From: JAZSMJ01 sp045535815
Lineage (GTDB): Bacteria > Bacillota > Clostridia > Oscillospirales > CAG-272
Assembly: GCA_045535815.1 (NCBI GenBank)
Contig: JAZSMJ010000034.1
Coordinates: 1 to 64,000, forward strand
Length of the DNA: 64,000 nt
Direction of reading: 5' to 3'
The notes below the pieces were generated by a model. That model was not told the DNA's origin. It searched no databases and worked only from the letters and a program-made list of their open reading frames with translations. A program made the position numbers and the translations under genes. Position 1 is the stretch's first letter; each line of letters begins with the position of its first letter. Below are positions 34,002 through 41,456 of this stretch, piece by piece.

Positions 34002-34874
34002 CTATTCATCAGAGGAGCTGTTTCTGTAATGCGTCGGGGAGCAACCGGTATAGTTCTTAAAAAATCTGCTGAAGGAATATACGTCTGAAAAGCCCAGCTT
34101 TTCGGAAAGTGCGGTTATAGAAAGCGAGGTATTCCTTAAGGCGCTCTTTATATATTCAATGCGTTTGCTCCTATAATATGATACGACGTTTTGATTGTAG
34201 ATAGATTTGAATCTTCTCATTAAGGTATATTTATTGACGTAAAATTGATTGGACAGGCTTTCGAGAGTAATAAGCGACAGATAGTTTCCGTCTATATATT
34301 CCTTGACCGCGATCGTTAGATCATGTGTCGCTTCAGCTTTTTCGCTTTTATTTATGTCAAACTGCGTCAGAACAACGTTTATAAGCTCCAGCATTTTGAT
34401 TTTGCAGGTAAGCTCGTAATTATATCCCTTCTTTTGATATAGATCGATTATTTCAAAGAACAGTCTTTGAAAGGTGTTGATATCATATGGAGTGAACACG
34501 GTTGGTATCGGGATATCTTTTAAGGTATCGTGCTGTATCAGACTGAGCTCTTCCGTTGACATTTCGCTTTTGCGCTTGAACGATACGTATCTTTTCTCAC
34601 TGTCGTCGCTGTATGAGATATCAAAATGGATATGAGGCTGAATGAAATTGCAGTTATCCACACATTCAAATCTGTGGGTAATACCGGGACGAAGAAAAAC
34701 GATATTGTTTTTCTTGCAAAGGTGGCACTTACCGTCCACGTAGATATTGCATTTGCCACCGGTTACAAAAATCATTTCATAGTCGAATATCACTCTGTCA
34801 TTTATTGTAAACGGTGCAGTAAGGGTTGAAAGCATTGCAACTCTTATATGCGGAGAAAAAGCGTTTTTGTTCAT
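34002..34874 (-). CDS. AraC-family transcriptional regulator
   Basis: 290-aa regulator: an N-terminal cupin-like sensor domain (about 10-130, IFVTGGKCNIYVDGKCHLCKKNN through HIHFDISY) and a C-terminal double helix-turn-helix (about 190-288) with NQFYVNKYTLMRRFKSIYNQNVVSYY and SALSEKLGFSDVYSFSRFFKNYTGCSPTHYR, the family signature. The start at 34874 is preferred to an ATG 42 bases upstream because an AAGGAAGG ribosome site precedes it. It sits amid the GH5 genes and next to the GH172 and oxidoreductase genes, so it is the natural candidate for their sugar-responsive control. Repeats at 36107 and 30150 are candidate binding sites. Confidence 0.93.
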   Translation of the reverse strand: MNKNAFSPHIRVAMLSTLTAPFTINDRVIFDYEMIFVTGGKCNIYVDGKCHLCKKNNIVFLRPGITHRFECVDNCNFIQPHIHFDISYSDDSEKRYVSFKRKSEMSTEELSLIQHDTLKDIPIPTVFTPYDINTFQRLFFEIIDLYQKKGYNYELTCKIKMLELINVVLTQFDINKSEKAEATHDLTIAVKEYIDGNYLSLITLESLSNQFYVNKYTLMRRFKSIYNQNVVSYYRSKRIEYIKSALRNTSLSITALSEKLGFSDVYSFSRFFKNYTGCSPTHYRNSSSDE

Positions 34875-35010
34875 GTGATCGCCTTCCTTTTCGGTGAAAT
34901 GGTCAATAAATGACAAATTTTTTGATTGCTTTTGCTATTTTAAATGTTTGGCAATGCCGTCATAATTATAGCATAAATACGGATATTAATCAAGGAGTGT
35001 ATAGAATATT

Positions 35011-36060
35011 ATGGATTTAGCTAAAATACAAAAATGGGAATCAAGGTCAATTTCTGCTGAAAACCTCAAGGGCGAAAAGGGAAAGGGAGGAATGGCTGAT
35101 CACGGAACGGGTGAGAGCTGTGCTCGTGATCTCGGACGTGGATGGAAGGTATCCCCTTCTGTAGTTATTGCACCTGGCGAAATATTTGAGATGGCAAGGA
35201 TCGATCAGGCAGGTATTATAAAGCATATATGGATAACGGACAGCTGTCCGCTCAACCGAAGGCTTATTATAAGAATGTATTGGGATGGAAGCGATACTCC
35301 ATCGGTTGAAGCTCCACTCGGAGATTTTTTTGCCAGCGCAGAGCATCAGAAGTATACACAGCTTACTTCAATACCGGTCTGCGTAAATCCTAAGAGAGCC
35401 TTTAACTGTTATTGGGATATGCCCTTTTACAAGGGATGCAGAATAACTATAGAAAATATTCACAGCGAAAAGGTTACGGTATATTATCAGGTGGATTACG
35501 TCGTGGGAGATGTTCCCGAGGGACTTGGATATTTCCATGCTCAGTTCAGAAGAGTGAATCCGCTTCCTTATAAAGAATGCTATACCATTCTCGATAACGT
35601 AGAGGGTAACGGTCATTACGTTGGCACCTATCTTTTCTGGGGGGTAAACAACACCGGCTGGTGGGGAGAAGGTGAGATTAAGTTCTTCCTTGACGGCGAT
35701 AAGGACTATCCCACTATATGCGGCACAGGCACCGAGGACTATTTTTGCGGATCGTGGAATTTTGATATTGGAGGAGGATATCAGGAATTCTGTACGCCCT
35801 ATTCAGGACTTTCAAAGGTGATAAGACCGGACGGACTCTACAGCTCACAGCAAAGATTCTCTTTGTACAGATGGCATATTACAGATCCTGTTTTCTTCAA
35901 AAAGGATATAAGGGTAACTATTCAGGCTCTGGGTTGGAGAAGCGAGGGGCGTTATCTGCCGTTGCAGGATGATATCTCCTCGGTTGCGTTCTGGTATCAG
36001 GACAGTATATGCAAGACCTTTCCCAAGCTTCCCGACGCTGACGGACTTGAGTTAATATGA
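35011..36060 (+). CDS. GH172 (DUF2961) glycoside hydrolase
   Basis: 349-aa DUF2961-family protein, now glycoside hydrolase family 172, whose studied members act on difructose anhydride or on D-arabinofuranosides and fructofuranosides. The family features are seen: DLGRGWKVSPSVVIAPGE, GIIKHIWIT, the PLGDFFAS motif, the FNCYWDMPF strand and the catalytic GTGTEDYF, with E242. No signal peptide is present, so it is cytosolic. An AAGGAGTG site precedes the ATG. It lies divergent from the AraC gene. It suggests that furanose-containing fragments or sucrose-type linkages are among the products handled, which is inference. Confidence 0.9.
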   Translation: MDLAKIQKWESRSISAENLKGEKGKGGMADHGTGESCARDLGRGWKVSPSVVIAPGEIFEMARIDQAGIIKHIWITDSCPLNRRLIIRMYWDGSDTPSVEAPLGDFFASAEHQKYTQLTSIPVCVNPKRAFNCYWDMPFYKGCRITIENIHSEKVTVYYQVDYVVGDVPEGLGYFHAQFRRVNPLPYKECYTILDNVEGNGHYVGTYLFWGVNNTGWWGEGEIKFFLDGDKDYPTICGTGTEDYFCGSWNFDIGGGYQEFCTPYSGLSKVIRPDGLYSSQQRFSLYRWHITDPVFFKKDIRVTIQALGWRSEGRYLPLQDDISSVAFWYQDSICKTFPKLPDADGLELI

Positions 36061-36063
36061 TCT

Positions 36064-36096
36064 AAAAGCAGAAACGGTAACTCGTTTCTGCTTTTT
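36064..36096 (+). terminator. Terminator after the GH172 gene
   Basis: Stem AAAAGCAGAAACG/CGTTTCTGCTTTT, loop of seven bases. Confidence 0.88.
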
Positions 36097-36106
36097 CATA
36101 GCAAAA

Positions 36107-36174
36107 AAACAGAACAAAATGGTAAATAAACAGAACAAAATGTACTTTACACTTTTTTTTACATATGATATAAT
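36107..36174 (+). promoter_or_regulatory. AraC-type direct-repeat operator and promoter
   Basis: The 15-mer AAACAGAACAAAATG occurs twice, at 36107-36121 and 36128-36142, exactly 21 bp apart, two turns of the helix. It is followed at once by TTTACA (36146-36151) and, 17 bp on, TATAAT (36169-36174). Two phased direct repeats abutting the -35 box are the classic arrangement for an AraC-type activator, and such a regulator is encoded 1.2 kb away. Confidence 0.8.
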
Positions 36175-36209
36175 TTATTAAACTTTATCTTTTTTGTTTG
36201 GAGTATATT

Positions 36210-37478
36210 ATGAAAAAGGTCAGTGCTATTATAGTAGGAGCAGGAGCAAGAGGTATAGGTGCTTATGCGCCGTATGCCAAGATCCATCCCGAAAAGCTTG
36301 CAATAGTCGGCGTTGCAGATCCCGATGAAAACAAACGGAAGATACTCCGTGATACCTACGGCTTTAGCGAGGATATGTGCTTTGAGTCGTATGAGGAGCT
36401 TTTTAAGCGTGAAAGGCTTGCGGATGCAGTCATTATCTGCACCGGAGATGCGATGCATTACGATCCGTCAAGACTTGCGGTCGAGCGTGGTTATCACGTT
36501 CTGCTTGAAAAGCCCATCTCTCCCGATCCTCTTGAGGTATACCGTATAGGTAAGGTTGCAGAGAAGAGCGATAAGGTTTTCCTTATCTGCCACGTTTTAA
36601 GATATACGGCCTTTTTCCGGAAGATAAAAGAACTGATCGACGAGGGCAGAGTCGGCAGAATAATGTCGGTCATGCATAACGAGAACGTTCAGTTTCAGCA
36701 TCAGGCGCACAGCTTTGTGCGTGGCAATTGGAGGAGTAGCAAGACCTCGTCTCCGATGATACTTGCAAAGTCCTGTCACGATATGGATATCCTATTATAT
36801 TTGATAGGAAAGAATTGTAAAAAGGTTTCATCCTTCGGCTCGCTCGGATATTTCAAAAAGGAAAATGCCCCTAAGGGTGCTCCCGACAGATGTACAGACG
36901 GATGTCCGTATGAAAACACCTGTCCGTACAATCCCCTCCGTATGTATACGGAGGGCGAGCTGAGGGGCTGGTGCGGTATCTTCGGATGCTCACCCGACGA
37001 TCCTGCTTCCATGATAGAGGTGCTTAAGGTAAACGACTACGGCAGGTGCGTTTTCAGATGCGATAACGACGTTGTCGATCACCAGGTGGTCAGCATGGAA
37101 TTTGAGGACGGTATCACCTGCGTGTTCACAATGAGCGCATTTACGCAGACCGGCTCGAGAACTATAAAGATAATGGGCACTCACGGTGAGATAGGTGCCA
37201 ATATGTCCGAAAACGTGATAGTCGTCAAGGATTTTGCCAGTGGCAGCGTTGACACCATAAAGGTGCGTGAATCGGTATGGGGACACGGCGGCGGCGATCT
37301 GGGAATAACCGAATACTTCGTTAACGCCGTGAACGGCGGTGATCGCTCGATGACCTCTGCGCAGATCTCGGTGCAGTCGCATATGATGGCGTTTGCCGCA
37401 GAAAAATCGAGAGTTGAGGGCTGCACGGTGGATCTTGATAGGTTTACAAAAGAGATCGCGGCACTCACCGAAAAATAA
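36210..37478 (+). CDS. Gfo/Idh/MocA-family oxidoreductase
   Basis: 422-aa NAD(P)-dependent sugar oxidoreductase. The N-terminal Rossmann fold shows VSAIIVGAGARGIGAYAP and VGVADPDENKRK; the catalytic-domain start is the characteristic VLLEKPISPDPLEV with the EKP lysine. The C-terminal alpha/beta domain contains a Cys-rich stretch (CTDGCPYENTCPYNP, then WCGIFGC, about residues 230-265), found in a subset of this family and possibly binding a metal. It likely oxidises or epimerises a sugar or sugar acid from the locus. The ATG at 36210 is chosen because the GGAG ribosome site lies inside the slightly longer frame. Its promoter carries the AraC-type repeats. Confidence 0.92.
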   Translation: MKKVSAIIVGAGARGIGAYAPYAKIHPEKLAIVGVADPDENKRKILRDTYGFSEDMCFESYEELFKRERLADAVIICTGDAMHYDPSRLAVERGYHVLLEKPISPDPLEVYRIGKVAEKSDKVFLICHVLRYTAFFRKIKELIDEGRVGRIMSVMHNENVQFQHQAHSFVRGNWRSSKTSSPMILAKSCHDMDILLYLIGKNCKKVSSFGSLGYFKKENAPKGAPDRCTDGCPYENTCPYNPLRMYTEGELRGWCGIFGCSPDDPASMIEVLKVNDYGRCVFRCDNDVVDHQVVSMEFEDGITCVFTMSAFTQTGSRTIKIMGTHGEIGANMSENVIVVKDFASGSVDTIKVRESVWGHGGGDLGITEYFVNAVNGGDRSMTSAQISVQSHMMAFAAEKSRVEGCTVDLDRFTKEIAALTEK

Positions 37479-37559
37479 GGATATATTTAATTTTTACATA
37501 AATATATTTAATGAGGAAACAACATTTGCCGTAAAATGATACGGCGGGAAGGAATTCAA

Positions 37560-40500
37560 ATGAAAAAAATAATTCTTTTATTTGCAGCTTTACTCTGCTT
37601 CTCATTTGTCTTTATCGGATGTGACGATGCTACCGTAGATCCTGTAGACGGAACTGAAAGCAACGCAGAAGAAACCGCAGATAACGTTGAACAGGAAAAG
37701 GGGGAAGAGGTTGTGACTAACGCAAATCTTCTTGAATCCTGGGATCTTTCCGATGGCGGAAGAACGGGTAACGTTTCGAGCTCTATAGGAAAAACCTCAG
37801 GTACAACACGTTGGGGAACATGGCTCAGAACCGAAACCTTCGGATTCACGCTTGACTTCTCTACAGAGGGCTCCTACTTCAAGGCTGAAAACGTTTCTCT
37901 TGAAGAGATGAGCGACAGCTTTACGATATCCTCATGGCTGAAGGCTCCGCCCCGTGAAGACAATACCAGAGTTATCGTTTCAAAGGGCACATACGATTCA
38001 AGTGCTCCTGTTGAATATTCGGATTTCAAGGTGCTTCATTCTTGTAACGTAAAGGACGGCTGGAAGAGACTTAATAACCAGGTAGCCGATTACGAGGACG
38101 AGAGCTGCAGCGACGGACACTGTCTTGAGCTGACCGGAGATCAGAATGCTCCGCTTATATTTGCTCTTCAGTTCAAAAATCAGAACTTTTCTTCATACGA
38201 TACGGACGATGCATACATAAGATTCAAGCTTTACGTTGACGATGCATCAAAGCTCATAAGCGGTGAGCTTGAGCTCGGCTCGCAGAACGCCTCCGATTCT
38301 TACGAAACTGCATGGTCTCTTGATTCAAGTCTGTTCAAGGATGGCTGGAACGAGATAGTTCTTCCCCTCAGCGGCGCTCATAAGAGCGGTGACGGAGGAT
38401 GCGATCTTGGAAGAATCAACTTTACAAGACTTTATATGTACGTAACCGGGCCGGCTACCATAAGATTGGACGAGATAGCCTTCTGCCGTGTTGCGGAAAG
38501 CGATAAGGCTCTCGACTTCGCTCTCTATCTTGAGGGCGGAAGCGGCAATCTCGGATTTATGGCTCCCGGTCTTTCGGGACTTGAAAATACCGACGTTTCT
38601 CTTATCGACGGTAAGTGGCATCACGTTGCCGTAACTCTCAACAACGGAAGCTTTACGTACTACGTTGACGGTGAGGCTGTAAAGACTCTTGCAGTCACAG
38701 GCTCGCTTACAAACGATTACAGCGACATCTACGCAGGCTCATACCCCGATGCTACGGGTGGCTTTGACGGATCAATGGCACAGCTTAAGCTGTACAGCGG
38801 AGTTGCAAGTGCAAAGAATATGGCGTCAGCCGTAACCGTTGCCGAATCCGATAACACCTTTGATGCCACTACGGTTGAGCTTATGAAGGGTATATGGATA
38901 GAGCCCTCCAATATGCAGGACCTCAAGAACGTCAAGGATATGGGCTTTGGCCACGTAAGACACGGCTTTGACCCCGACAGACGCGGAGAGATATACATAA
39001 ACGAGGACGGCTCCCTCAATCTTGAAGCTATGCAGACGGTTGAAAAGTGGATCAACAACTGCGTAAGAGCAGGCCTTCCGATCATCATAGGACCTCACCC
39101 CGTACATGAGTGGAAGGAAAAATGGATAACAGATCTTGAAAAGTTCGAGCTTGTGTGCGAATGGTACGGCGATCTTGCTGCCTATATAGCAGAAAGATGG
39201 ACGCCTCAGCAGGTAGCACTTACCATAATGAGTGAGCCTGCAGGCGGTAACCCTTCCGTATCATGGACATGGGTCAGCGACAGAGTATATACTGCTATGA
39301 GAAATGCGGCACCTGACCACACCATACTTATGGGCGGTGACGCATCAGGTAACATCGAAAAGATGAAGGCGATGAGCCCCGTTACCGACGATAACGTCAA
39401 GTATTCATTCTCGACATACGAGCCTTATACCATAGGCTTCGGTACTGCATCATCCGGTATGGCAGGACAGGTGACCTTCTGGAACTACCTCGGTGACGTT
39501 CCGTATCCCGTACCCGAAGGACTTACCGATGAAGAGATAGAAGCGATAGTTGAAGACGTTACGTCTATCGAGCCTGCCAACTTCAAGGCTCAGGCACAGG
39601 ACGTAGTCCGCAAGTATCTTAAGGGTATCTCCGACGCAGGTGACCACTACGTCAACAACTACGGCGGAGTATACAACAAGGATTGGCATATCCGCAGAGC
39701 TGAAAGCGTAAAGGCATGGCAGGACAAGTACGGCGGAGTAAACGTACACGTATCCGAGGTGGGTACGATAGACGCAGTTCAGTCTATCCAGTACTTCCAG
39801 GCAGTAGAGGGCTCGGGCGCTTCTATGGAAACGCACTACAACCATCTGCGTGACCTTGTAACTACATTTATAGATTACGGCTTCGGCTACGATTACTGTG
39901 CATACAATAACCCCGAGCTTACCGTATTCGATACTCGTCTGAGAAGCGGACAGTACGCTTACGGCAACGGACTTTCCTCAGACCTTGCACTTTCATGGTA
40001 CGACTACGATAAGCTTGATATACTTCAGGTAACACCCGTAAGAGAATATCATCCTACCGCAGATCTTAGCAACGCACTTCTTGCAATCAAGCTTGACGAC
40101 GAGGAGGGTGCAGAGACTGCAGCGTCCGAGCTTCTTCTCGGAGTTACTGCCGAATATGGCAAGATAAAGACGGTAGCTGACGATAAATTCGGAAGAGCCG
40201 CACAGCTTACCGGTGTAGCGGGCGAAAATATAATATCCTCAAACGCATCCTTCGATATGCCCGATGGTATGGCAATATCCGCATGGATAAAGGCCGATAA
40301 CGCTGCAAGCACAAGCAAGCAGGCTATCGTTACTATGGCAGAGAATATGCAGAAGGATGAGACCGGAGCAGTAGGTAAGCTGATGATATCCGATTGCGAG
40401 ACCAACTCCGGCTGGTGGGGTGTTTCCGATATCGGAACTATGGAACGTCAGCAGAGCGGTGGCGAATTCGCTATCGTAACTGAAGCGAAGCAGACCGTAA

Positions 40501-41168
40501 TATTCTGTAACGTATTCCATTCGCTTGATATTACAAGCTTCCTCGATCACGGATATATCTCACTCGACGTCTACTGTGAGGACGCATCTCAGGTGACGGG
40601 TATACTTCTTGACTTCGGAAGCAACCGAGGACTTCTTGAGTCAGTTTCGTGGTATACCAATCAGCCCCTCAAGGACGGTTGGAATACTGTCAAGATAAAG
40701 ATGTCCGAAAATCCCACGTGGAACGGAGCTGACCCTGCAGAGATAAGCTATCTCAGATTCGTAGGATATACTCCCTCAAGCACCACGATGGCCATCGACA
40801 ATCTCTACTTTGAGCTCGATTCCGAGCACGCAAAGGGATACAACTACTGGACTTTGGGTCTTGACGGCGAGGGCTACCTCACGTTTGAATCTGATAAGAT
40901 CGAGAGCGAGGTCCGCTCGGATAAGGCTATAACCGATACCGAATGGCATCACGTAATGATAAGCTATGACGGCGATCGCTTTACCTATTATATAGACGGC
41001 GCTGAAGCGGGCGGATTTGATGCGGATACATCATTCGTAACTCCCAGCTCTGCCGACCTTATGATCGGAACGGATGGGGACGGAAATGCACCCTACTCGG
41101 GTCTCCTTGCAAACGTCCGTATATACAATGCGGCAAAGACACCGGCAGACGTAACTCCTGCTGAATAA
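37560..41168 (+). CDS. GH5-like modular lipoprotein with two LamG domains, each holding a nested binding module (1203 aa)
   Basis: Fourth member of the paralogous set. Lipobox FVFIGC (Cys21), acidic linker, then LamG part 1 (about 56-150), inserted binding-like beta-sandwich (about 150-311, LHSCNVKDGW to IRLDEIAF), LamG part 2 (about 318-415, GKWHHVAVTLNNG), GH5-like barrel (about 437-824), second LamG part 1 (about 836-930), second inserted binding module (about 939-1086, ISDCETNSGWWG to MAIDNLYFE), LamG part 2 (1095-1203, EWHHVMISYDGD). Catalytic candidates are E559 (IMSEPA) and E733 (VHVSEVG); the surrounding residues differ from the other three, so the substrate may differ. The start at 37560 follows a GGGAAGG site. 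A terminator follows at 41183. Confidence 0.88.
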   Translation: MKKIILLFAALLCFSFVFIGCDDATVDPVDGTESNAEETADNVEQEKGEEVVTNANLLESWDLSDGGRTGNVSSSIGKTSGTTRWGTWLRTETFGFTLDFSTEGSYFKAENVSLEEMSDSFTISSWLKAPPREDNTRVIVSKGTYDSSAPVEYSDFKVLHSCNVKDGWKRLNNQVADYEDESCSDGHCLELTGDQNAPLIFALQFKNQNFSSYDTDDAYIRFKLYVDDASKLISGELELGSQNASDSYETAWSLDSSLFKDGWNEIVLPLSGAHKSGDGGCDLGRINFTRLYMYVTGPATIRLDEIAFCRVAESDKALDFALYLEGGSGNLGFMAPGLSGLENTDVSLIDGKWHHVAVTLNNGSFTYYVDGEAVKTLAVTGSLTNDYSDIYAGSYPDATGGFDGSMAQLKLYSGVASAKNMASAVTVAESDNTFDATTVELMKGIWIEPSNMQDLKNVKDMGFGHVRHGFDPDRRGEIYINEDGSLNLEAMQTVEKWINNCVRAGLPIIIGPHPVHEWKEKWITDLEKFELVCEWYGDLAAYIAERWTPQQVALTIMSEPAGGNPSVSWTWVSDRVYTAMRNAAPDHTILMGGDASGNIEKMKAMSPVTDDNVKYSFSTYEPYTIGFGTASSGMAGQVTFWNYLGDVPYPVPEGLTDEEIEAIVEDVTSIEPANFKAQAQDVVRKYLKGISDAGDHYVNNYGGVYNKDWHIRRAESVKAWQDKYGGVNVHVSEVGTIDAVQSIQYFQAVEGSGASMETHYNHLRDLVTTFIDYGFGYDYCAYNNPELTVFDTRLRSGQYAYGNGLSSDLALSWYDYDKLDILQVTPVREYHPTADLSNALLAIKLDDEEGAETAASELLLGVTAEYGKIKTVADDKFGRAAQLTGVAGENIISSNASFDMPDGMAISAWIKADNAASTSKQAIVTMAENMQKDETGAVGKLMISDCETNSGWWGVSDIGTMERQQSGGEFAIVTEAKQTVIFCNVFHSLDITSFLDHGYISLDVYCEDASQVTGILLDFGSNRGLLESVSWYTNQPLKDGWNTVKIKMSENPTWNGADPAEISYLRFVGYTPSSTTMAIDNLYFELDSEHAKGYNYWTLGLDGEGYLTFESDKIESEVRSDKAITDTEWHHVMISYDGDRFTYYIDGAEAGGFDADTSFVTPSSADLMIGTDGDGNAPYSGLLANVRIYNAAKTPADVTPAE

Positions 41169-41182
41169 GATAATATATAATG

Positions 41183-41215
41183 AAAGAACCGTCACGCTTT
41201 GTGGCGGTTCTTTTT
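41183..41215 (+). terminator. Terminator after the fourth GH5 gene
   Basis: Stem AAAGAACCGTCAC/GTGGCGGTTCTTT with T5. Confidence 0.88.
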
Positions 41216-41337
41216 ACAATACGGCTGAAAATACGACTTTTTTTGTACGTAAATGTTAACAAAGTGCAAATTTTGTTCACATTCAAGACGCTGCTTTTCC
41301 TTAATATTACAGTTATATTACAAAAGCGCCTAAGGTG

Positions 41338-41420
41338 TTGAAAAAAAAGACGGATTGTAATATGATATAAGCACAGGTACTCTCCCGAAATTTCTCAAGT
41401 CGGGGTAAAGAGAAACCTGT
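41338..41420 (+). promoter_or_regulatory. Strong promoter and structured leader of the SLH gene
   Basis: TTGAAA (41338-41343) and TATGAT (41361-41366), spacer 17 bp. The transcript would begin close to a nested stem-loop: ACAGGT/ACCTGT (41373-41378 with 41415-41420) enclosing CCCGA/TCGGG (41384-41388 with 41400-41404). A stem at the 5' end of a very abundant mRNA may slow its decay. An AAAAAGGAG ribosome site precedes the gene at 41457. Confidence 0.65.
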
Positions 41421-41456
41421 AAAAATTATAATTTTTTTCAAAAAGGAGAAAAAACC

